In this document: in pieces, positions 33,139 to 44,768 of the stretch
How positions within the stretch are numbered: the first letter of the stretch is position 1
Layout of the letters: every line of letters starts with the position of its first letter
Source: Aphelocoma coerulescens
Lineage: Eukaryota; Chordata; Aves; Passeriformes; Corvidae
Direction: 5' to 3'
NCBI RefSeq assembly: GCF_041296385.1
Contig: NW_027183509.1
Coordinates: 248,001-312,000, forward strand
Length of the DNA: 64,000 nt
The notes under the pieces: model-generated
The model's input: the letters and a program-made list of their open reading frames with translations, nothing else
Databases searched by the model: none
Told to the model about the DNA's origin: nothing
Translations under genes and position numbers: made by a program

Positions 33139-34503
33139 TTACGCCATCAGGTCAACGTGGCGGACTGTGATGGCCGCTGTCTGTGTGTCGGGGAGAGCGG
33201 GAGGTGGCAGGGCTGTCCCGTCGGCAGGAGACGATCCCGGGGCTGCGGGAGGCGGGAGGGCCGGCGTGGAGGCGGCGGGAGTATGTTGCGGTGGGGCCAT
33301 GGCGAACGGTGGGCCAGTCGGCGGCTGGACCGCGGCGTGCTGCCGCTGGGAGTTTGCAGGCTGGGCTGGTGTGGCTGCCGGCGCGGCGGTGCCAGGAGAC
33401 GGGGCTGGAGCAGCGGCAGGCACGGGAGAGGCAGCAGCCATCTGTGTAGGCGCTGCAGCGCCGGCACCAGGTGGCTGGCGGGGCTGGGGCGCTCCGTGTC
33501 CCACGGACGCGGACGGGACGTTGACCACCACCGGCGCCGTGTCGGTGGCGGCGAGGGGGACCTGGGGGGCTGGAAGAAGGGTCGCCGCCTGGCTTTGCGG
33601 GGGGCCGGCTATGATGGTGGCTACAGCCATAACAGGCGCGGCTAGGGGAGCGGTAGGACCCGTAGGTGGCTGGGGAGCAGCCGCTGGCCCCGCGGGGCTA
33701 TCGGCGGGGGGCGGGGCCGCGAAGGCGCTGGCGGACGGGGTGGGAGGAGCGAGGGACGGGGCCGCGAAGACGCTGGAGCCGAGGGCGGGGACCGCGGGAG
33801 CCGGGGCAGCAGGGAGGAACGGGATGGGGGGGGCGGGGATGGGGGGAGCGGTGGAGGGGGTCGTAGGGTCCGGTGGGACAGGGGTGACGGCTGCCAGGAC
33901 AGCGGGGGCGGGGGGCGGGGCGGCACGAGTCAGTCGGACCGCGGCTACCGGAGCCGCGAGAGGCGGGACAGCAGGGACTAACGGGACCGTGGGGGTGGAG
34001 ATGACGGGGGCGGTGGGGGGGGCGGTGGAGTCCGGTGGGGCAGGGGTGACCGGTGCAGGGACCGCGGGGGGGTGGGGCGGGGCGGCACGAGACAGCTGGA
34101 CCGCGGGTACCGGAGCCGTGAGGTCCGGCGGCGGGGCGGGGGCCGTGCCCGGTTGCAGGCTCGCGGCGGCAAGGGGCGGGCTCGCAGCAGGAGCGGGACC
34201 CGGCGAGGTGGCTGCTGCGGGCGGCGCCTTCGCAGCAAACAGCTCCACGAGCGCTCTGCAAGCCGGGACCAGCTCCGCGGCAGCCCAATCCCGGCGGGAG
34301 ATATTATTAAAGAGTTTAACCCGAACTGTGTCCCAGAAGTCTCTTGTAAAGACGGCTGAACGGTCAGCATTTGGGAAATTAATCAGAGTCCATTCTAAGA
34401 GGTTTTTTAGCTCCTGTTTAGGTAATTGACTTGGACCGGAGCTTAGTAAGTACTTAAGTTGTTTATAGAGATGTCTGTCATGGGCAGAGTGAGTTTGTCC
34501 CAT
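33139..34503 (-). CDS. gag: Truncated Gag (P3)
   Basis: 454 codons, ATG at 34503; predicted protein identical to the P1 gag. Confidence 0.88.
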   Translation of the reverse strand: MGQTHSAHDRHLYKQLKYLLSSGPSQLPKQELKNLLEWTLINFPNADRSAVFTRDFWDTVRVKLFNNISRRDWAAAELVPACRALVELFAAKAPPAAATSPGPAPAASPPLAAASLQPGTAPAPPPDLTAPVPAVQLSRAAPPHPPAVPAPVTPAPPDSTAPPTAPVISTPTVPLVPAVPPLAAPVAAVRLTRAAPPPAPAVLAAVTPVPPDPTTPSTAPPIPAPPIPFLPAAPAPAVPALGSSVFAAPSLAPPTPSASAFAAPPPADSPAGPAAAPQPPTGPTAPLAAPVMAVATIIAGPPQSQAATLLPAPQVPLAATDTAPVVVNVPSASVGHGAPQPRQPPGAGAAAPTQMAAASPVPAAAPAPSPGTAAPAATPAQPANSQRQHAAVQPPTGPPFAMAPPQHTPAASTPALPPPAAPGSSPADGTALPPPALPDTQTAAITVRHVDLMA

Positions 34504-35123
34504 TATTGACCAGTATGATACTCACCTAGATGTCGCAGGGGGCAGGGTCCTTAATCAGAAGTCCGTCGTGGGGGGCTGGCCAGGCTCTCCACACGGCGCT
34601 CAGGACGCTGCTGTCGGGTCCCTCCTCAGAGCTCCGGTTTCAGGCGTCGCTTGGCAACGGCTTTCCGTGCTCGGGACCTCGCAGGTGTCTCCACTCAGAG
34701 CTCCAGCGCGGGCGGTGCTGAGCAATACCCGCCTGTGCTCGGGCGCGCGGCTGGATCCCTCCTAAGAGCTCCGGTCTGCACTGCTTAGCAGCGTGTCCGT
34801 GCTCGAGGGGTACCACGGCAAACTTCCTCAAAGAGCTCCAGGTAACCGCTGCGCAGCAGTGGCCGTCTGTGCTCGAGGACTGCCAGGCAATTTCCTCCCT
34901 CCGAGAGCTCCAGGTAATTGCTACGAAGTAACGGCTCCCCGTGCTCGAGGGCTGCCTCAGCAGAGTTATAGAGCTCCGGCTTTTACGCTGCACAGCAACG
35001 GTATGCCGTGCTCACGACACGTTCCAGGTGGCTATAACTGGTCTTTTAGTTACCGTCCATGGCGAAGTCTCTCACAGGTGGAAGAAGCTGAATCAGGCCT
35101 TCACTCACGTTTGGGCGCCAGTT
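34504..35123 (-). other. 5' leader of P3
   Basis: Repeats at about 34629-35028, donor at 34520-34528, primer site at 35104-35120. Confidence 0.8.
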
Positions 35124-35955
35124 TGTCGAAATTGATGGCGATGATGGTGATGAGGGTGTGGGTTCGGTCGGGCCCGGCTGGAGATGGACGGTGACGAGAG
35201 ATCTCTATAAGCAGGTCTTTGGAGCATGCAGTTTATTGCAGAGGGCGTGGGTACAGGGGCACTGCTTAGAGCTGCCAGCTGCAGCTCCAAGCAGGCCCAA
35301 GGTGTAAGAGAGGGAGAGAGAGTGAGCGAGAGAGCTAGAGCAAGAGGCTGAGAGCTAAGAGTGTAAAGAGCAAGAGAGACAAACTAAGAGGAGAGCTGAA
35401 TTAAGAGGAAGAAGAAGAGCAAGAGAGTTACTAAGAGAGCTACTAAGAGGAGAAGAGCATTACTAAGAGAGCTACTAAGAGAGTTACTAAGAGCGTTACT
35501 AAGAGGAGAAGAGCATTACTAAGAGGAGAGGAGTTAAGAGAGCGAGGAGCTTGTTACAATACAATAAATCATCTTCTGTAGTGAATATTCTAATTCTCAG
35601 TAGCCAATCTAATACAAGGTACAAATCCTATAGCATTTACATACAGCCTATAAGAGTTCTTACATTACCATAGAGTGTTACATTTTAACTTCTAAAAACT
35701 ACTCTTTGGACCCCTTCTGCTGAGCTAGTAGGGTCTGCTCTGACCCTTGGACCTGTCTGCAAGCAGAGGGTATTGTTCAATCAAGAGGGGATTACCTTCA
35801 GCCGGCTATACCATTGTTTTCCAGTTGTTCAGTAACTAAGACTCTATATCTCAAAGATGGCCTTCATTTCGATGTCGCTCACAGTTTTCATATTCCCAGA
35901 ATCTTTTGTTAGGCAATCATATTTATAAGGCTTTCCTGTTTCATCTTCCCCAACA
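35124..35955 (-). mobile_element. LTR L10: 5' LTR of P3
   Basis: Carries T at 35192, as in L7. Start of HOR copy 4. Confidence 0.93.
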
Positions 35956-38228
35956 ACAAAGGCTCTCCTGGGAGCCACGGGTCACAAAGCACCGTGGGCT
36001 CTGTGCAGCCCCGCTGTGTCACAATGGCCGCTGGCTTCCACGAGCCCCCGCAGTGTCCCAGTGGGCCCCGTGGCTTTAGGAGTGGGTGGCTGGGAGTTGG
36101 TGCCAGCGGCTGGGGGAGCAGCAGCAGGGACTGTGTGTGGACAGTGCCATGGCCACTTGTGTGGCCACTGGTGTCTCTGTGCCAGGCACAGCCGTGGTGT
36201 GTAACACCGGCTCTGGGTCCTTTGGCTGTGCAGGTGGCAGTCACGGCCTGGAGCAGGGCTGCTCCCGGGGGACAGCCTGGGGCAGGAGGCTGCTGGAGAT
36301 TCATTCCCCACACTCCTTGTCATGAGGTGCTCAGAGTGATTGGAAAGGCTGTTGGCAGCAGGCAGTTCTCTGGGTTCAAGCTGTGGAGCTGTCAGCGGGA
36401 ATGCAAAGGCCAAGCTGGTGAGCCTTTTGTCCTGGTGCCTTTAGTGTGTGAGCAGTCCCTGGTGCCGTTGTCTTTGGATCCTGAGTGTGGGAGAGGCAAG
36501 GCTTAGGATGGTGCGTAGAGCTGAGAAGGAAAGTGCCGAGAGCAGCGTGTGTGCTGCTGCTTTGAGGGGTGCAGTTGAAGTTGTAGGCAGCAAGAGCTTT
36601 CTCAGCTGGCCCTTTTGTGAGCTCTGCTTTTGCCAGATGACTTCCATCTTACCCTCTTACCATCTTAGCCTCTCATTTTTGCATATCCCAAACCCCCTTC
36701 CAAACATCCAGCAGCTGCTTGTAAAGAAGAAGTCCTAGAACAAAAAGCCAGTGCTGCCTTTCATAGCCCCTTTGCTGTCTATGAAGTAGAGGAAAGAAGC
36801 TAGTGAGACGCACTTTCTTTCTCAACTCCATAGAGCGCATCCTTCTCTCAAGGTGGCAGAGTCCTTGGCGGAAGTGAAGCATCTGCAGCTGCAGTTCAGA
36901 CTGAGAGATGTGCCAGGACAGGAAACATTTGCTGACCTTCCCTGTTCCCTGTGCAACATGATTCTCGCATCCCAGTCACTTTCACACACCTTCGGTATCC
37001 CTGAGTCCAAGCAGCTAAAGCTCACAGAGACAGAAGTGTCAGGAAGGAAAACGTTGCAAAAGCACCCCCTTCTCTTATCAGCATATAAATTGTGCACAAC
37101 AGGCTGCGGCACCGAACCTTCCTTCTCAGATAGACATGCCATCACACTTTTCACTCTTGCAGCTCGGTTGAAAAGCTCCAGCAGCTGCTCCCGCAATAGC
37201 AAAAGGTTCTAGAAGTGAAAGCCAGTTTGGGGCTGCACCTTCTCCTTGCCGCATGTAAGCCACACCAAACTCCCTGATGCACTCTGTCCTCCCCTTCTCA
37301 AAGGAGTAGACGGTGGCATCAGGACACACCTGTGTCCCAGCAGCTGGGTGCCCAGCCGGGAGCAGGAGCAGGGCTGGGGCTGCTCCCAAAGTTGCCCCGC
37401 CCCAATGCCAGAGCCGGACATATGCTGAGGGGGGGCTGGATCAGGCTTTATTGTCCAGCTGCATGCCAGGAGTGAGCACAAAATCTACCTGCATTCTCTG
37501 CAGCATGCCATCCTGGAGCAGAGCCATTGCCAAAGGAAGCCGTGAGCCCGTGCCAAGCCAGTGCCGGAGTGGGATCCTAGCAGCACCTGTGGAAGCCGGG
37601 AGAGAGGAGCCCACCTGGAGCAGGTTCGTGCAGGATTAATCATCCCGTGGCTTCCCACCAGGGTCCTGTTGCTTCCAAAAGGCCCCACAGCGTCACTGTG
37701 GCCCCTCGGTTCCACCAGGTTCCATAGCGTCACTGTGGTGCCCAGGGTTCCGTCAGCTTCGCCAGCATCCCCACGGTCTGCAGAGCTCCCCGAGCTTCTG
37801 TGGTGTCACAGTGGAGGCAGGGTTGCATCAGGTTCCATAGCATCAGCACGGTCTCCAGGGCTCCCAGAGGTTCTGTGGTGTCACAGTGGAGGCAGGGTTG
37901 CATCAGGTTCCATAGCATCACCACAGTCTCCAGGGCTCCCTGAGCTTCTGTGGTGTCACAGTGGAGGCAGGGTTGCATCAGGTTCCATAGCATCAGCACG
38001 GTCTCCAGGGCTCCCAGAGGTTCTGTGGTGTCACAGAGGAGGCAGGGTTGCATCAGGTTCCATAGCATCAGCACGGTCTCCAGGGCTCCAAGAGCTTCTG
38101 TGGTGTCACAGAGGAGGCAGGGTTGCATCAGGTTCAATAGCATCAGCACGGTCTCCAGGGCTCCCCTGAGCTTCTGTGGTGGTGTCACAGAGGAGCCAGG
38201 CTTCCTTGTAGTTCCCCAGCATCACAAA
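35956..38228. repeat. Satellite unit U7
   Basis: LTR-bearing type. Minisatellite 37796-38171, five copies. Confidence 0.92.
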
Positions 38229-39060
38229 TGTCGAAATTGATGGCGATGATGGTGATGAGGGTGTGGGTTCGGTCGGGCCCGGCTGGAGATGGACGGCGAC
38301 GAGAGATCTCTATAAGCAGGTCTTTGGAGCATGCAGTTTATTGCAGAGGGCGTGGGTACAGGGGCACTGCTTAGAGCTGCCAGCTGCAGCTCCAAGCAGG
38401 CCCAAGGTGTAAGAGAGGGAGAGAGAGTGAGCGAGAGAGCTAGAGCAAGAGGCTGAGAGCTAAGAGTGTAAAGAGCAAGAGAGACAAACTAAGAGGAGAG
38501 CTGAATTAAGAGGAAGAAGAAGAGCAAGAGAGTTACTAAGAGAGCTACTAAGAGGAGAAGAGCATTACTAAGAGAGCTACTAAGAGAGTTACTAAGAGCG
38601 TTACTAAGAGGAGAAGAGCATTACTAAGAGGAGAGGAGTTAAGAGAGCGAGGAGCTTGTTACAATACAATAAATCATCTTCTGTAGTGAATATTCTAATT
38701 CTCAGTAGCCAATCTAATACAAGGTACAAATCCTATAGCATTTACATACAGCCTATAAGAGTTCTTACATTACCATAGAGTGTTACATTTTAACTTCTAA
38801 AAACTACTCTTTGGACCCCTTCTGCTGAGCTAGTAGGGTCTGCTCTGACCCTTGGACCTGTCTGCAAGCAGAGGGTATTGTTCAATCAAGAGGGGATTAC
38901 CTTCAGCCGGCTATACCATTGTTTTCCAGTTGTTCAGTAACTAAGACTCTATATCTCAAAGATGGCCTTCATTTCGATGTCGCTCACAGTTTTCATATTC
39001 CCAGAATCTTTTGTTAGGCAATCATATTTATAAGGCTTTCCTGTTTCATCTTCCCCAACA
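38229..39060 (-). mobile_element. Solo LTR L11
   Basis: Solo LTR of HOR copy 4, ACAAA at 38224-38228 and 39061-39065. Confidence 0.93.
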
Positions 39061-41483
39061 ACAAAGGCTCTCCTGGGAGCCACGGGTCACAAAGCACCGT
39101 GGGCTCTGTGCAGCCCCGCTGTGTCACAATGGCCGCTGGCTTCCACGAGCCCCCGCAGTGTCCCAGTGGGCCCCGTGGCTTTAGGAGTGGGTGGCTGGGA
39201 GTTGGTGCCAGCGGCTGGGGGAGCAGCAGCAGGGACTGTGTGTGGACAGTGCCATGGCCACTTGTGTGGCCACTGGTGTCTCTGTGCCAGGCACAGCCGT
39301 GGTGTGTAACACCGGCTCTGGGTCCTTTGGCTGTGCAGGTGGCAGTCACGGCCTGGAGCAGGGCTGCTCCCGGGGGACAGCCTGGGGCAGGAGGCTGCTG
39401 GAGATTCATTCCCCACACTCCTTGTCATGAGGTGCTCAGAGTGATTGGAAAGGCTGTTGGCAGCAGGCAGTTCTCTGGGTTCAAGCTGTGGAGCTGTCAG
39501 CGGGAATGCAAAGGCCAAGCTGGTGAGCCTTTTGTCCTGGTGCCTTTAGTGTGTGAGCAGTCCCTGGTGCCGTTGTCTTTGGATCCTGAGTGTGGGAGAG
39601 GCAAGGCTTAGGATGGTGCGTAGAGCTGAGAAGGAAAGTGCCGAGAGCAGCGTGTGTGCTGCTGCTTTGAGGGGTGCAGTTGAAGTTGTAGGCAGCAAGA
39701 GCTTTCTCAGCTGGCCCTTTTGTGAGCTCTGCTTTTGCCAGATGACTTCCATCTTACCCTCTTACCATCTTAGCCTCTCATTTTTGCATATCCCAAACCC
39801 CCTTCCAAACATCCAGCAGCTGCTTGTAAAGAAGAAGTCCTAGAACAAAAAGCCAGTGCTGCCTTTCATAGCCCCTTTGCTGTCTATGAAGTAGAGGAAA
39901 GAAGCTAGTGAGACGCACTTTCTTTCTCAACTCCATAGAGCGCATCCTTCTCTCAAGGTGGCAGAGTCCTTGGCGGAAGTGAAGCATCTGCAGCTGCAGT
40001 TCAGACTGAGAGATGTGCCAGGACAGGAAACATTTGCTGACCTTCCCTGTTCCCTGTGCAACATGATTCTCGCATCCCAGTCACTTTCACATACCTTCGG
40101 TATCCCTGAGTCCAAGCAGCTAAAGCTCACAGAGACAGAAGTGTCAGGAAGGAAAACGTTGCAAAAGCACCCCCTTCTCTTATCAGCATATAAATTGTGC
40201 ACAACAGGCTGCGGCACCGAACCTTCCTTCTCAGATAGACATGCCATCACACTTTTCACTCTTGCAGCTCGGTTGAAAAGCTCCAGCAGCTGCTCCCGCA
40301 ATAGCAAAAGGTTCTAGAAGTGAAAGCCAGTTTGGGGCTGCACCTTCTCCTTGCCGCATGTAAGCCACACCAAACTCCCTGATGCACTCTGTCCTCCCCT
40401 TCTCAAAGGAGTAGACGGTGGCATCAGGACACACCTGTGTCCCAGCAGCTGGGTGCCCAGCCGGGAGCAGGAGCAGGGCTGGGGCTGCTCCCAAAGTTGC
40501 CCCGCCCCAATGCCAGAGCCGGACATATGCTGAGGGGGGGCTGGATCAGGCTTTATTGTCCAGCTGCATGCCAGGAGTGAGCACAAAATCTACCTGCATT
40601 CTCTGCAGCATGCCATCCTGGAGCAGAGCCATTGCCAAAGGAAGCCGTGAGCCCGTGCCAAGCCAGTGCCGGAGTGGGATCCTAGCAGCACCTGTGGAAG
40701 CCGGGAGAGAGGAGCCCACCTGGAGCAGGTTCGTGCAGGATTAATCATCCCGTGGCTTCCCACCAGGGTCCTGTTGCTTCCAAAAGGCCCCACAGCGTCA
40801 CTGTGGCCCCTCGGTTCCACCAGGTTCCATAGCGTCACTGTGGTGCCCAGGGTTCCGTCAGCTTCGCCAGCATCCCCACGGTCTGCAGAGCTCCCAGAGG
40901 TTCTGTGGTGTCACAGTGGAGGCAGGGTTGCATCAGGTTCCATAGCATCACCACAGTCTCCAGGGCTCCCTGAGCTTCTGTGGTGTCACAGTGGAGGCAG
41001 GGTTGCATCAGGTTCCATAGCATCAGCACGGTCTCCAGGGCTCCCCGAGCTTCTGTGGTGTCACAGTGGAGGCAGGGTTGCATCAGGTTCCATAGCATCA
41101 GCACGGTCTCCAGGGCTCCCAGAGGTTCTGTGGTGTCACAGTGGAGGCAGGGTTGCATCAGGTTCCATAGCATCACCACAGTCTCCAGGGCTCCCTGAGC
41201 TTCTGTGGTGTCACAGTGGAGGCAGGGTTGCATCAGGTTCCATAGCATCAGCACGGTCTCCAGGGCTCCCAGAGGTTCTGTGGTGTCACAGAGGAGGCAG
41301 GGTTGCATCAGGTTCCATAGCATCAGCACGGTCTCCAGGGCTCCAAGAGCTTCTGTGGTGTCACAGAGGAGGCAGGGTTGCATCAGGTTCAATAGCATCA
41401 GCACGGTCTCCAGGGCTCCCCTGAGCTTCTGTGGTGGTGTCACAGAGGAGCCAGGCTTCCTTGTAGTTCCCCAGCATCACAAA
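39061..41483. repeat. Satellite unit U8, enlarged by 150 bp
   Basis: 2,423 bp including the second ACAAA. Has T at 40092 (TTCACATACC), the LTR-free subtype, although it lies between LTRs. Its minisatellite has seven copies. Confidence 0.92.
40901..41426. repeat. 75-bp minisatellite in U8, seven copies
   Basis: Two repeats more than usual. The order of variant copies shows an extra pair of the CACCACAG and CAGCACGG types placed in front, and the first linker reads CCCAGAGG instead of CCCCGAGC. This fits an unequal exchange by two repeats. Confidence 0.9.
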
Positions 41484-42315
41484 TGTCGAAATTGATGGCG
41501 ATGATGGTGATGAGGGTGTGGGTTCGGTCGGGCCCGGCTGGAGATGGACGGCGACGAGAGATCTCTATAAGCAGGTCTTTGGAGCATGCAGTTTATTGCA
41601 GAGGGCGTGGGTACAGGGGCACTGCTTAGAGCTGCCAGCTGCAGCTCCAAGCAGGCCCAAGGTGTAAGAGAGGGAGAGAGAGTGAGCGAGAGAGCTAGAG
41701 CAAGAGGCTGAGAGCTAAGAGTGTAAAGAGCAAGAGAGACAAACTAAGAGGAGAGCTGAATTAAGAGGAAGAAGAAGAGCAAGAGAGTTACTAAGAGAGC
41801 TACTAAGAGGAGAAGAGCATTACTAAGAGAGCTACTAAGAGAGTTACTAAGAGCGTTACTAAGAGGAGAAGAGCATTACTAAGAGGAGAGGAGTTAAGAG
41901 AGCGAGGAGCTTGTTACAATACAATAAATCATCTTCTGTAGTGAATATTCTAATTCTCAGTAGCCAATCTAATACAAGGTACAAATCCTATAGCATTTAC
42001 ATACAGCCTATAAGAGTTCTTACATTACCATAGAGTGTTACATTTTAACTTCTAAAAACTACTCTTTGGACCCCTTCTGCTGAGCTAGTAGGGTCTGCTC
42101 TGACCCTTGGACCTGTCTGCAAGCAGAGGGTATTGTTCAATCAAGAGGGGATTACCTTCAGCCGGCTATACCATTGTTTTCCAGTTGTTCAGTAACTAAG
42201 ACTCTATATCTCAAAGATGGCCTTCATTTCGATGTCGCTCACAGTTTTCATATTCCCAGAATCTTTTGTTAGGCAATCATATTTATAAGGCTTTCCTGTT
42301 TCATCTTCCCCAACA
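41484..42315 (-). mobile_element. LTR L12: 3' LTR of P4
   Basis: C at the C/T site, as in its partner L13. Confidence 0.93.
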
Positions 42316-43562
42316 TCTCCCCCGTTCTGATGAACAACTAAGATATTAGATACAGTCCTACTCGTTATTTTTTGCACACACTGAAGCATACAAGGTACTG
42401 CTACTAAAACTATAATTATTACTACTAGAATAATCAAGCCTATTTTACAGAGTTCCCTTAGCCAAGGTGCAAAGCTCCAATCATCAAACAAACTGTCCAG
42501 CCAAGACGGGTCATCTGTTCTAATTTGGTTAGCTAGATCCTTTAGGTTTTGTAGCTGTTTGTGAATGGAAACAGAATGATCGGATAAGTTCATACAGCAT
42601 AATCCTTCAAAATCTTCACAGCCGTGCCCATGTGCTAATAAAAGATAATCAACGGCAGCTCTATTTTGTAAAGTGGCATGTCTGACTGCCTCTTCATCGG
42701 TTAACAGATCACTGATCATAGTAGAGGTGGCATTTACCTCCTTGCTGAGCCAACATCCCAACTTGTTTAACTGTTTTAAAGCAATTGAGGAGCTTAACTG
42801 AGGTAGAAAAATGCTTGCAACAATTGATTTTCCAGAGTTCCAAGGGTGGAAGTCACTATCACAGTCACTATCGTACTGATGTCCCCAGGAAGATCTGATC
42901 TTTCTGCTTTTCTTTTTGATTACCTCTTTGACACTGGGAGCAATAATTGTAAGTTGTCCCAGAGCACAAGGGCCACCATCTATTTTTGAAGGTATACCTT
43001 GCCAGGCCCTGTCTCCACAGATGAGCCAAATTCCTCTGGGGAATCGAATAGGAAGTTTGCTAAAACGATCTGCATGAGGTTCGTCATATATAAGAAGCTT
43101 AACTTGACTACACCAAGAAGTTACATTGCTATAAGCTGGGTGATATGGGGTAACATTTAAATGGGGACCGTTTTCTCCTTGAAAGTGAAAGAAATAGCAG
43201 GTATCCATAGTTAACGAACCTAGGATTTCTAGCTCTTGAAGGTCAGATTTATCAATTTTAGAATTATCAATATAAGTTTGGTGTCTATGGCTGGGAGTTG
43301 GAGATACATGATGATCGTCATATGGCCAATACTTATCAAGAGTAATATTATCAAAACCTTCTGGAAGAGGTACTCCAACTAAACAGGTTGAAAAAGGTTT
43401 GTCAGGGCTTGTGTCAGATAGACAGATGGTATCGGAGCCTGCGGATTTGGCTAAAGCAACCCAGACATTTGTCTTTGGTTGATTCACAGGTAAAGCTTCA
43501 CTACAAAAACTAAAACAAAAGAATAAAAGCAACATGCACGCGCGCAAATGAGAAAACTCCAT
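42204..43562 (-). CDS. env: Envelope glycoprotein (P4)
   Basis: 452 residues from the ATG at 43562, predicted protein identical to the other three. Confidence 0.93.
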   Translation of the reverse strand: MEFSHLRACMLLLFFCFSFCSEALPVNQPKTNVWVALAKSAGSDTICLSDTSPDKPFSTCLVGVPLPEGFDNITLDKYWPYDDHHVSPTPSHRHQTYIDNSKIDKSDLQELEILGSLTMDTCYFFHFQGENGPHLNVTPYHPAYSNVTSWCSQVKLLIYDEPHADRFSKLPIRFPRGIWLICGDRAWQGIPSKIDGGPCALGQLTIIAPSVKEVIKKKSRKIRSSWGHQYDSDCDSDFHPWNSGKSIVASIFLPQLSSSIALKQLNKLGCWLSKEVNATSTMISDLLTDEEAVRHATLQNRAAVDYLLLAHGHGCEDFEGLCCMNLSDHSVSIHKQLQNLKDLANQIRTDDPSWLDSLFDDWSFAPWLRELCKIGLIILVVIIIVLVAVPCMLQCVQKITSRTVSNILVVHQNGGDVGEDETGKPYKYDCLTKDSGNMKTVSDIEMKAIFEI

Positions 43563-43616
43563 TCTTTTCTTGAGCTGTTTTTGGCAGATCACTTTCTTCT
43601 GGTGATTCTGCGCAGT

Positions 43617-44768
43617 TCAGGTCTGGGTGCTTGCTTCCTGGCTTCCACTTGCAGAGTCACTGGCTGGTGTGGTGGCATCAGCAGGCTTTGATGCGAGGTA
43701 TGGCTTCACGTTTTTTGCTGGAACCCACTTGATTCCTTCACCTGTGGAAACACATGCAAACCCCTTCCCCCACATTATAAGATTGTATGGTCCTTCTATT
43801 TTTCCTGAGTCTAGATTTTTAATCAAAACTGGGGGGCGCTCTTTCAGTTTTGCTTTTTTGTTGTTCAAAAAATGTCTATAAATGGGGGGATCAGGCTCTT
43901 CTGCAGAGCTATTCAAAAAATTGTAAACATACAAAGCCTTGTTCAACCTCCTTTGAGGTGTATCCTGGACTTCTCCCCCTCTCTGTTGATCTAAAATGCG
44001 TTTTAGGGTTTGATGTGTTCTTTTTAGGGTACTTTTTAGCAGTTGTTTAAGATACGGTGAGCAAATACCACTATCTCTTACAGCCCTTCTTAGTTCTTTA
44101 ATTTCGTGAGTGGGGATGGGAACCCACGTTTTGGGACTGTCAGGCTGTTGGCTAGCTATCACAGGCTTAGCTAATAGACTTTCATCTTTACAGCTTTGGA
44201 GTCTTATTTCATGCCAATCTGTTAATTGAGAATAATCTGAGCACTTTGGAGGATTTTTTGATTCAGAAAGTAGCGCTAACAAACTCTCAGAACTCGTTTT
44301 CTCCTTATGGGTTGCAAGATCCCAGCCGCTCGCTGGCGGGACTCTGGGGCTCATTGCAAACAAATCTGGCTGCTTTTCAGGGTTTCCTGGTGTTAGATTT
44401 AAAGCATCAGCTCGGGCAGAGCGGCTCTCCGTCTTCCCTGCCACTGGAGCTGCACCACTGCCCTCCGTTCCCCCCCTGTTTGCGGCTTGTGAGGCGAGGC
44501 TGAGCTGCGCGGAGGGATGTTGCTGGGCGGCGGTAGCCGAGGGATACAGCTGTGCGGTGCCGGAGGGCCCCGGCGGGGGCGGCGATGGCACTGCCGATCT
44601 CCGCGGTGGCGGGCGAGGAGGCGGGGGGGCCGCGAGCAACCGGCTCCGCGGCAGCGGGCGAGGGGGTGCGGGTGGCTCTATTGAAGGCGAGGTGAAAGCC
44701 GTGGGGGGCGGTGGCGGAGCTAGTTCCGTGAGCAGTGCTGTGGTTGGAGAAGTGTGAGCGTGCGTGGG
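43617..44768 (-). pseudogene. Capsid/integrase fusion remnant (P4)
   Basis: Same frame and junction (about 44054) as the other copies, after the TAA at 44769-44771. Confidence 0.8.

Larger units (their letters stand above)
23644..35123. repeat. Higher-order repeat copy 3 (11,480 bp)
   Basis: Same length as copy 1; starts with the T-variant LTR L7. Confidence 0.93.
29854..35955 (-). mobile_element. Provirus P3
   Basis: 6,102 bp with the same internal deletion as P1. Shares the 5' LTR T variant with P2 (35192) but lacks the P2 gag duplication and leader change. Confidence 0.92.
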
